From: Pseudomonas sp. v388
GTDB taxonomy: Bacteria > Pseudomonadota > Gammaproteobacteria > Pseudomonadales > Pseudomonadaceae
Assembly (NCBI RefSeq): GCF_003935425.1
Contig: NZ_RHQN01000002.1
Span: 186,001 to 250,000 of the forward strand
DNA length: 64,000 nucleotides
Direction of reading: 5' to 3'
The position numbers and the translations under genes were made by a program. The notes beneath the pieces were generated by a model that saw nothing but the letters and a program-made list of their open reading frames with translations, had not been told where the DNA came from and ran no database searches. Below, one piece after another: positions 19,646-27,902 of the stretch (position 1 is its first letter; each line of letters begins with the position of its first letter).

Positions 19646-20008
19646 GCCTCAGCCCTCTAAAACCACATGCCCAACCCGGCATGGGTTGGCCGCTTAATCT
19701 CTCAGTCATTTGGCGCCAGGCGCCGCGTTTCTTTAAGGGTCTTACCGGCTACACCTACAGTGAAGGAACCGGGCCCCTAGAAAAGAGCGCTGCTTTATAC
19801 CAGAAAGCCTTCGAAGCAACAACAGGCAAAGCGTTTTGCCCGCCATGAATCGGCGCTGTGCCGCACATTGATCAGGCGCTGCGGGCATGTGGGCAAATCG
19901 ACCGCTCGTCGTGTGACAGAGATTGTTCTGCCCCGATACATGGTCTAGGGTAAGTCCCTCACCAGACTGCACCGGCAGATGGAGCCCTTTCTGAACAGGA
20001 ATCACGCC
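19646..20008. other. Intergenic region between rpmB and the dppA-like gene
   Basis: A 363-bp divergent gap. Near rpmB it holds the 5' leader, with repeated GGTTGG-type sequence and a small palindrome (CCCAACCCGGCATGGGTTGG) at about 19670–19690. A candidate rpmB promoter is at 19794–19822. I see no convincing gene in the remaining 180 bp, which should contain the promoter of the binding-protein gene. Confidence 0.5.
19794..19822 (-). promoter_or_regulatory. Candidate sigma-70 promoter of rpmB-rpmG
   Basis: On the minus strand, TTGTTG (19817–19822) and TATAAA (19794–19799) are separated by 17 bp. The -35 match is only partial. Transcription would start about 145 bp upstream of rpmB, leaving a long leader. 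Confidence 0.4.
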
Positions 20009-21595
20009 ATGCGTCTTGCTGCAATTCCCTTTCTGCTCGCGCCACTGCTGCTGCCGGGCCTGGCCCAGGCGGCTTCCCTGGCAGTATGTACCGAAGCCAG
20101 CCCTGAAGGCTTCGACGTGGTGCAATACAATTCGCTGACCACCACCAATGCATCGGCCGATGTGCTGATGAACCGTCTGGTGGACTTCGACACGGCAAGT
20201 GGCAAGCTGGTGCCGAGCCTGGCGCAGAGCTGGACCGTTTCGCCCGATGGCCTGACCTACGACTTCAAACTGCGCACGGGTGTGAAATTCCACACCACCG
20301 ACTATTTCACCCCCAGCCGCGAGCTGAACGCCGACGACGTGCTGTTCAGCTTCAAGCGCATGCTCGATCCGCAGAACCCGTGGCACAAGATTGCGCAAAG
20401 CGGCTTCCCCCATGCGCAGTCGATGCAGTTGCCTGCGTTGATCAAGAACATTGAAGCGCCTGATCCGCAAACCGTGCGCTTCACCCTCAACCGTGCCGAC
20501 TCGACCTTTCTTGCCACGCTGAGCATGGGATTTGCCTCGATCTACTCGGCCGAATACACCGCACAGCTGATGAAAGCCGGTACGCCTGAGAAACTCAACA
20601 GCCAGCCCATCGGCACCGGGCCGTTCGTGTTCAGGCGTTTCCAGAAGGACGCCGTGGTGCGTTATCAGGCCTTTGACAGCTACTTCGCCGGCAAGCCCAA
20701 GGTCGAGACGCTGATCTACGCCATTACCCCGGACGCCAACGTGCGCCTGCAGAAGATTCGTCAGAATGAATGCCAGATTGCCCTGTCGCCCAAGCCTCTG
20801 GATATCGAGGCGGCCAGCAAGGATTCGGCGCTCAAGGTGGAGAAGACCGAAGCGTTCATGACAGCGTTCGTGGCGATCAACAGCCAGCATCCGCCGTTCG
20901 ACAAGCCGCAGGTGCGTCAGGCGGTGAATCTGGCCTTCGACAAGGCCAATTACCTCAAGGCGGTTTTCGAGGGTACGGCGGAAACCGCGAACGGTCCTTA
21001 TCCACCCAACACCTGGAGTTATGCCAAGGATCTGCCTGGCTATGCCCATGATCCGGCCAAAGCTCGTGACCTGCTGAACAAGGCCGGTTTGAAGGACGGT
21101 TTCAAGACCACGATCTGGACCCGGCCGTCCGGCAGTCTGCTCAACCCTAACCCCAGTCTGAGTGCGCAGTTGTTGCAAGCGGACCTCAAGCAGGTGGGTA
21201 TCGATGCCGAGATCAAGGTCATCGAGTGGGGCGAGCTGATCCGGCGCGCCAAGGCCGGCGAGCATGATCTGCTGTTCATGGGCTGGGCGGGCGACAACGG
21301 CGACCCGGATAACTTCCTGACCCCGCAGTTTTCCTGCGCGGCGGTGCAGTCGGGCACCAACTTCGCCCGCTACTGCGACCAGAAGCTGGACAAGCTGATC
21401 ACCGACGGCAAATCCACCAGCGCCCAGGCCGACCGCAGCAAGCTGTATCACCAGGCCCAGGCGCAAATTCAGCAACAGGCTTTGTGGATTCCCCTCGCCC
21501 ACCCGACCGCCGCCGCGCTGGTGCGCAAGGATGTGAGCGGTTATCAGGTCAGCCCGTTCGGACGGCAGGATTTCTTCCAGGTGACCGGGAAGTAG
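20009..21595 (+). CDS. Periplasmic oligopeptide/dipeptide-binding protein (DppA-like)
   Basis: A 528-residue SBP family 5 protein. A signal peptide (MRLAAIPFLLAPLLLPGLAQA) leads into SLAVCTEASPEGFD, typical of DppA. Conserved stretches include LVPSLAQSWTVSPDGLTYDFKLRTGVKFH and MGWAGDNGDPDNFLTPQFSC. Start ATG 20009 has ACAGGA 7 nt upstream. Family members bind di- or oligopeptides (or haem) for an ABC importer. No permease or ATPase gene is nearby, so it would share a transporter encoded elsewhere, as for the extra DppA proteins of P. aeruginosa. Confidence 0.88.
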   Translation: MRLAAIPFLLAPLLLPGLAQAASLAVCTEASPEGFDVVQYNSLTTTNASADVLMNRLVDFDTASGKLVPSLAQSWTVSPDGLTYDFKLRTGVKFHTTDYFTPSRELNADDVLFSFKRMLDPQNPWHKIAQSGFPHAQSMQLPALIKNIEAPDPQTVRFTLNRADSTFLATLSMGFASIYSAEYTAQLMKAGTPEKLNSQPIGTGPFVFRRFQKDAVVRYQAFDSYFAGKPKVETLIYAITPDANVRLQKIRQNECQIALSPKPLDIEAASKDSALKVEKTEAFMTAFVAINSQHPPFDKPQVRQAVNLAFDKANYLKAVFEGTAETANGPYPPNTWSYAKDLPGYAHDPAKARDLLNKAGLKDGFKTTIWTRPSGSLLNPNPSLSAQLLQADLKQVGIDAEIKVIEWGELIRRAKAGEHDLLFMGWAGDNGDPDNFLTPQFSCAAVQSGTNFARYCDQKLDKLITDGKSTSAQADRSKLYHQAQAQIQQQALWIPLAHPTAAALVRKDVSGYQVSPFGRQDFFQVTGK

Positions 21596-21687
21596 GAATA
21601 CCTTTCTGTGGGGGGCTGTGCGGACTTGTGTGGCGCGCCGCTCCCTCCCACAAGTAAAGGCAAGGCAATTGCTACAAAGTATGGCGC

Positions 21688-22362
21688 CTACATCAACCCG
21701 CGCTCCACCATCGACAGCGGCTCGCCGTCGCCGACGATCACGTGGTCCAGCACCTGCACATCGATCAACGCCAGCGCCTGTTTCAGGCGCTCGGTCAGTT
21801 CGATGTCGGCATGGCTGGGGTCGGTGATGCCCGAGGGGTGGTTGTGGCAGAGAATGAGGCTGGCGGCGTTATGCGCCATGGCGCGCTTGACCACCTGGCG
21901 TGGGTGGACATAGGCCGAGTTGATGGTGCCGTGGAACAGTATTTCGAAAGTCATGACCCGGTGCTTGTTATCGAGAAACAGGCAGCCGAACACTTCATGT
22001 TGCTCATGCCGCAACAGCGCCTTGAGGTAGTGGCGGACCTGAAGCGGACTTTCCAGTGCAGAACTGCGTTGCAGGGATTCGGCCATGTGCCGGCGGGCCA
22101 TCTCCATCACCGCCTGAAGCTGGGCGAATTTCGCCGGTCCCAGGCCCAGTTGCGAGCGGAACTCGGTCAGGTTCGCGTCCAGTAACGGTCGCAGGCCGCC
22201 GAACTGATTCAACAGATGACGCGCCAGGTCGACCGCACTTTTGCCGGCCACTCCGGTGCGCAGGAAGATCGCCAGCAACTCGGCGTCAGACAGACTCTGG
22301 GCACCCAGTTCCAGCAGGCGTTCACGCGGGCGTTCGGACGCCGGCCAATTGCGAATACTCAT
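21688..22362 (-). CDS. radC: RadC/JAB-domain protein
   Basis: A 224-residue RadC. The N-terminal helix-hairpin-helix region ([27 protein letters not shown]) leads to a JAB metal site, [15 protein letters not shown]. Start ATG 22362, with GGAGG 4 nt upstream, gives the standard length; the open frame continues further. Despite its name, a direct repair role is doubtful in the family; metal-dependent hydrolase activity is expected. It is divergent from coaBC, as in other gamma-proteobacteria. Confidence 0.92.
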   Translation of the reverse strand: MSIRNWPASERPRERLLELGAQSLSDAELLAIFLRTGVAGKSAVDLARHLLNQFGGLRPLLDANLTEFRSQLGLGPAKFAQLQAVMEMARRHMAESLQRSSALESPLQVRHYLKALLRHEQHEVFGCLFLDNKHRVMTFEILFHGTINSAYVHPRQVVKRAMAHNAASLILCHNHPSGITDPSHADIELTERLKQALALIDVQVLDHVIVGDGEPLSMVERGLM

Positions 22363-22496
22363 ACCACCTCCATGTGCATGTGCGCCGCTGTTCCAGTGCG
22401 GTCGCTGTGCTATCTTAGCCCATCTTTTTTGCGCGGCGATCTGGCCTGGGGAGGCGTCATCGCCGTCGCGCATCCACTCGACAAAAAGGCAGGCCT

Positions 22497-23705
22497 ATGC
22501 AGCGGCTGTATCGAAAACGCATCGTTCTGGGCGTCGGCGGCGGCATCGCGGCCTACAAGAGCGCCGAGTTGGTCCGCCGCTTGCGCGACCACGGTGCAGA
22601 GGTGCGTGTTGTCATGACCCGCGGTGGCGCCGAATTCATCACGCCACTGACCATGCAGGCCCTTTCCGGCCATCCTGTGCATCTGGACCTGCTCGACCCT
22701 GCGGCCGAAGCCGCGATGGGCCATATCGAGCTGGCCAAATGGGCCGACCTGATCCTCATTGCCCCGGCCACCGCCGACCTGATCGCGCGCCTGACCCAAG
22801 GTATCGCCAACGATCTGCTGACCACCGTGGTGCTCGCTACCGATGCGACCGTCGCCATCGCGCCTGCGATGAATCAGGCGATGTGGCGCGACGCCTCGGT
22901 GCAGGCCAATACCCGTGCGCTGGAGGACCGCGGCTTTCGCGTATTCGGCCCGGCATCCGGCAGCCAGGCCTGCGGCGATGTGGGCTTCGGGCGGATGCTC
23001 GAACCCAACGATCTGGCGCAGTGCGCCGCCGAATGCTTCAAGCGCCTGACCCTGACCGGCAAGCACGTGCTGATCACCGCCGGGCCGACCCAGGAAAACA
23101 TCGACCCGGTGCGTTACATCACCAATCACAGCTCCGGCAAGATGGGCTTTGCCCTCGCCGAAGCTGCGGTGGAAGCAGGCGCCCGCGTCACGCTGATCAC
23201 AGGCCCGGTAAATCTGCCGACCCCGGATCGGGTAACGCGCATCGACGTGGTCAGCGCTCGAGACATGCTTGCCGCGTGTGAGGCCGCGATCCCGTGTGAC
23301 CTGTTCATCGCCTCTGCGGCGGTTGCGGATTACCGGCCGGAGGTCGTTGCACCTCACAAACTTAAGAAAGATCCTACGAACGGTGATGGTCTTCTGTTAC
23401 AGATGGTCCGTAATCCGGACATTCTGGCAACCATCGCCACACGCCCGGATCGCCCGTTCAGTGTCGGCTTCGCTGCCGAGACCGAACACCTGCTCGACTA
23501 CGCTGCGCGCAAGCTCAAGGACAAGAATCTCGACCTGATCGTCGCCAACGATGTGGCCAACCCCAGCATCGGCTTCAACAGTGAGGAAAACGCCTGCAGC
23601 GTGATCGACCGAGCGTTGCATGCAACGCTTTTCGCCCAGACCAGCAAGGCCAAGATTGCTCGCCAGCTGATCACTTTTATCGCCGACCGCATGAATCAGG
23701 TTTAA
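22497..23705 (+). CDS. coaBC: Bifunctional phosphopantothenoylcysteine decarboxylase/synthetase
   Basis: A 402-residue fused CoaC–CoaB (Dfp). The CoaC flavoprotein half has [16 protein letters not shown] and APAMNQAMW; the CoaB half has [20 protein letters not shown] and a KLKK substrate stretch. It condenses 4'-phosphopantothenate with Cys and then decarboxylates it in CoA synthesis. It lies 6 bp upstream of dut and is likely co-transcribed with it. Confidence 0.96.
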   Translation: MQRLYRKRIVLGVGGGIAAYKSAELVRRLRDHGAEVRVVMTRGGAEFITPLTMQALSGHPVHLDLLDPAAEAAMGHIELAKWADLILIAPATADLIARLTQGIANDLLTTVVLATDATVAIAPAMNQAMWRDASVQANTRALEDRGFRVFGPASGSQACGDVGFGRMLEPNDLAQCAAECFKRLTLTGKHVLITAGPTQENIDPVRYITNHSSGKMGFALAEAAVEAGARVTLITGPVNLPTPDRVTRIDVVSARDMLAACEAAIPCDLFIASAAVADYRPEVVAPHKLKKDPTNGDGLLLQMVRNPDILATIATRPDRPFSVGFAAETEHLLDYAARKLKDKNLDLIVANDVANPSIGFNSEENACSVIDRALHATLFAQTSKAKIARQLITFIADRMNQV

Positions 23706-23711
23706 CTACGA

Positions 23712-24167
23712 ATGCACGCTCTACAAGCCAAGATCCTCGACCCTCGCATTGGCGACCAATTCCCGCTGCCGGCTTACGCCACCACCGGTTCGGCCGGCCT
23801 GGACCTGCGCGCCATGCTCAAGGAAGACACCGTCCTTGAACCGGGCCAGACGCTGCTGATCCCCACCGGCCTGTCGATCTACATCGGCGACCCGGGCCTG
23901 GCCGCGATGATCCTGCCGCGTTCGGGGCTGGGCCATAAACACGGCATCGTGCTGGGCAACCTGGTCGGCCTGATCGACTCGGATTACCAGGGCGAGCTGA
24001 TGGTGTCCTGCTGGAACCGTGGCCAGACGCCGTTCACCATCGCCATCGGCGAGCGTATCGCGCAGTTGGTGCTGGTGCCGGTGGTTCAAGCCCGCTTCGA
24101 GGTGGTCGAAGCATTCGATGAAAGCCAGCGCGGCACAGGCGGCTTCGGTCATTCCGGCAGTCACTGA
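23712..24167 (+). CDS. dut: dUTP diphosphatase
   Basis: A 151-residue trimeric dUTPase. Motifs visible are AGLDLRA (1), [10 protein letters not shown] (2), [15 protein letters not shown] (3), [10 protein letters not shown] (4) and GTGGFGHSG (5). It hydrolyses dUTP to dUMP to keep uracil out of DNA and to supply thymidylate synthesis. It lies within coaBC-dut-algC-argB; the long form of AlgC starts 52 bp after its stop. Confidence 0.97.
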   Translation: MHALQAKILDPRIGDQFPLPAYATTGSAGLDLRAMLKEDTVLEPGQTLLIPTGLSIYIGDPGLAAMILPRSGLGHKHGIVLGNLVGLIDSDYQGELMVSCWNRGQTPFTIAIGERIAQLVLVPVVQARFEVVEAFDESQRGTGGFGHSGSH

Positions 24168-24219
24168 TCTGCCATTGGGAAGTCAATCCGGTCTCAGGAC
24201 CAGCTCAGGGAGAGGACGG

Positions 24220-26787
24220 GTGAAAGGCAGTCAGCAGTCCGCGTCAAACCAGCCCGGCCCATTGAAAGCGAATGTGCAGGCTTTGTCTCCCGGCTTGATT
24301 CCTGCGCTGCTTGGCCTGGTGGCCGCCGCAGTGCTGATCTGGCTCGCCCTGGTCAGCAACCCCGCGCAACGGGCCTTGCTCGTGCAGGCGTGGGGCGGCA
24401 GCCAGGCGTCTGCGGTCAATCTGGCGCTCAGGCAGTTGAATGCCGATACCCGCGCCGCAGCGGCCAGTGACGTGCTGGTCAAGGCGTTGCAAAGCAATGA
24501 TCCGGTGGCGATTCGTGCCGCACAGGATTCGCTCCGGCATTGGGATGGCGTTCTGGGCGCTCGTCTCGACCCCAATGCGCTGGCGGATGTCGATCCGCAA
24601 GGTGCGCTGCCAGTCAGCTATGCCACCCTCGATATGCTGAACAAGGCCGGCCAGGGACAGGACGTCGCCCCCGAAGCCCGCAAGATCGGTGAACGCTGGG
24701 TCATCTATGTCGCGGCACCGGTGCGCGCCGACATCGCACAAGCGGCCAGCGGCACGCTGTTGCTGGCCTTCGATCCGCAACGCCTGCTCAATGCCTTGCC
24801 GCCCATGCCCGAGCATGCCGGCAAGATCATTCTGAGCCAGCAGTTCGGCGCCGGACCTGAACAGGTCTTTCTGGAGCGTGGTCAGGCAGACGGCGAAGCC
24901 GTGACTCTGGATACCGGCTACGCAGGCTGGAAACTGGAGTTCACGCCGGGCGATGCACTGGCTGCATCCCCGTCATGGGCGTTTCTTCTACTTGCTGGAT
25001 TGATTGCCCTGGCCGGGATTGTCATGGGGCTTTACATCAACGAGCGCACACTGCAGCGACGCATTCGCGACGATGCCCGGCAATTGGATCAGTTGCTTCA
25101 AGAACTCTCGGGCGGAAAAGCCGTCAAACCCTTCGGTTTGAGCCTCGCGCCCCTTCATGGCCTGGCTCAGGCACTTGCCCGCGTATCACTTCGCAGTCAG
25201 GCAGCACCTGTGCCGACAGCGATTGAAGAACCCGGTGCGTTACCCGGCATCACGAAAACCGGCGCTCGGCCCTCACCCGCCGTATCGGGCGCCGATTGGA
25301 CAGATCCGCTGTTTCAAAATACCGATATCCTCGATGTCGACATTCTCGACGAAAACCCGGACTTCCTGAGATCGGAGCACCCCATCTTTATGAACAGCCA
25401 AGCATCAGTGGCACCCCAACTTCCCGACACTATTTTCCGTGCCTACGACATTCGTGGCGTGGTCGGGGACACCCTCAGCGCTGAAACCGCTTACTGGATC
25501 GGTCGTGCCATCGGCGCCGAAAGCCTGGCCCAGAACGAACCCAACGTCAGCGTTGGCCGCGACGGCCGTCTTTCCGGCCCCGAGCTGGTGCAACAACTGA
25601 TTCAAGGCCTGCACGACAGCGGCTGCCACGTCAGCGACGTGGGCCTGGTGCCAACTCCTGCGCTCTACTACGCCGCCAACGTGCTGGCCGGCAAGACCGG
25701 CGTGATGCTGACCGGTAGCCACAACCCCAAGGACTACAACGGCTTCAAGATCGTGATCGCTGGCGACACCCTCGCCAACGAACAGATCCAGGCGCTGCAC
25801 GAGCGCATCAAGACCCACAACCTGACCTGGCAGAAAGGCAGCATCACCCAGGTCGACATCCTCGATCGCTACTTCAAGCAGATCAAGGACGACGTGGTCC
25901 TGGCCCGCAAGCTCAAGGTCGTGGTCGACTGCGGCAACGGCGCGGCCGGTGTGATCGCTCCGCAGCTGATCGAAGCGCTGGGTTGCGAAGTCATTTCCCT
26001 GTTCGCCGAGGTGGATGGCAACTTCCCGAACCACCACCCGGATCCGGGCAAGCTGGAAAACCTCCAGGACCTGATCGCCAAGGTCAACGAAACCGGTGCC
26101 GACCTTGGCCTGGCCTTCGACGGCGACGGCGACCGTGTCGGCGTGGTGACCAACAAGGGCAACGTGGTGTATCCCGACCGCCTGCTGATGCTGTTCGCGC
26201 TGGACGTGCTCAAGCGCAACCCGGGTGCCGACATCCTGTTCGACGTCAAATGCACCCGTCGCCTGACCCCGCTGATCAGCGAGCATGGCGGTCGCCCGGT
26301 AATGTCCAAGACCGGTCACTCGCTGATCAAGAAAGAAATGAAGAAAAGCGGTGCGCTGCTGGCCGGCGAAATGAGCGGCCATATCTTCTTCAAGGAGCGC
26401 TGGTTCGGTTTCGACGACGGCATCTACAGCGCGGCACGCCTGCTGGAAATTCTCAGCCAGGAGTCGGCGACTGCCGAAGACCTGTTCGAGACCTTCCCGA
26501 ACGATATTTCCACGCCCGAGATCAACATCAAGGTGACGGATGTCACCAAGTTCAGCATCATCGAGGCCCTTGAGAAAGACGCGCAGTGGGGCGACGCCAA
26601 ACTGACCACCATCGACGGCGTCCGTGTGGACTATCCGAAGGGCTGGGGCCTGGTTCGCGCTTCCAATACCACGCCGGTACTGGTATTACGCTTCGAGGCT
26701 GAAACCGAAGCCGAATTGCAGCGCATCAAGGACGTGTTCCACGCCGAGCTCAAGAAAGTTGCGCCGGACCTCGACCTGCCGTTTTGA
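24220..26787 (+). CDS. algC: Phosphomannomutase/phosphoglucomutase AlgC with membrane-anchored N-terminal extension
   Basis: An 855-residue reading from GTG 24220 (GGAGAGGAC just upstream). Residues about 26–46 and 250–275 are membrane helices bracketing a likely periplasmic region. The C-terminal 465 residues (from M391, base 25390) are AlgC itself, with catalytic Ser at about 500 in TGSHNP and the metal loop DGDGDR at about 634. AlgC makes mannose-1-P and glucose-1-P for alginate, LPS and rhamnolipid. The short form starting at M391 was the one classically described; it has only a weak ribosome site here. Which start is used is not settled by sequence. Confidence 0.88.
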   Translation: MKGSQQSASNQPGPLKANVQALSPGLIPALLGLVAAAVLIWLALVSNPAQRALLVQAWGGSQASAVNLALRQLNADTRAAAASDVLVKALQSNDPVAIRAAQDSLRHWDGVLGARLDPNALADVDPQGALPVSYATLDMLNKAGQGQDVAPEARKIGERWVIYVAAPVRADIAQAASGTLLLAFDPQRLLNALPPMPEHAGKIILSQQFGAGPEQVFLERGQADGEAVTLDTGYAGWKLEFTPGDALAASPSWAFLLLAGLIALAGIVMGLYINERTLQRRIRDDARQLDQLLQELSGGKAVKPFGLSLAPLHGLAQALARVSLRSQAAPVPTAIEEPGALPGITKTGARPSPAVSGADWTDPLFQNTDILDVDILDENPDFLRSEHPIFMNSQASVAPQLPDTIFRAYDIRGVVGDTLSAETAYWIGRAIGAESLAQNEPNVSVGRDGRLSGPELVQQLIQGLHDSGCHVSDVGLVPTPALYYAANVLAGKTGVMLTGSHNPKDYNGFKIVIAGDTLANEQIQALHERIKTHNLTWQKGSITQVDILDRYFKQIKDDVVLARKLKVVVDCGNGAAGVIAPQLIEALGCEVISLFAEVDGNFPNHHPDPGKLENLQDLIAKVNETGADLGLAFDGDGDRVGVVTNKGNVVYPDRLLMLFALDVLKRNPGADILFDVKCTRRLTPLISEHGGRPVMSKTGHSLIKKEMKKSGALLAGEMSGHIFFKERWFGFDDGIYSAARLLEILSQESATAEDLFETFPNDISTPEINIKVTDVTKFSIIEALEKDAQWGDAKLTTIDGVRVDYPKGWGLVRASNTTPVLVLRFEAETEAELQRIKDVFHAELKKVAPDLDLPF

Positions 26788-26812
26788 TTTTTCCTTTTGA
26801 CTGGAGCCCTGA

Positions 26813-27718
<906 letters not shown>

Positions 27719-27736
27719 GCGACCCGGTAATACCAG

Positions 27737-27769
27737 AGCCTCGTCGGCGAATGCTGACGGGGCTTTTTT
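27737..27769 (+). terminator. Intrinsic terminator of argB
   Basis: GCCTCGTC pairs with GACGGGGC (8 bp including one wobble) and is followed by TTTTTT. It closes the coaBC-dut-algC-argB series and separates the accessory gene that follows. Confidence 0.85.
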
Positions 27770-27902
27770 ATGGCCCGTACCAAGCCCGCGTTTACCCTAC
27801 TCGCCCAGACGAATTGTCTGGCGCAGTCCGGCGCAAATGTCCGGCTGAACATTTTCTATCGGTATGCAACGTGGTTCCTTTGTTCATCAAGGAACGCACA
27901 AC

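Noticed and set aside
19742-21502. 586-codon open frame on the minus strand
   Set aside because: It lies opposite the DppA-like gene, which has a signal peptide and clear family motifs. The Gly/Arg/Val-rich translation is a GC-driven shadow.
21600-21687. Possible degenerate REP (CGGACTTGTG…CCCTCCCACAAG)
   Set aside because: Arms do not match the other REPs well; left as uncertain remnant downstream of the DppA-like gene and radC.
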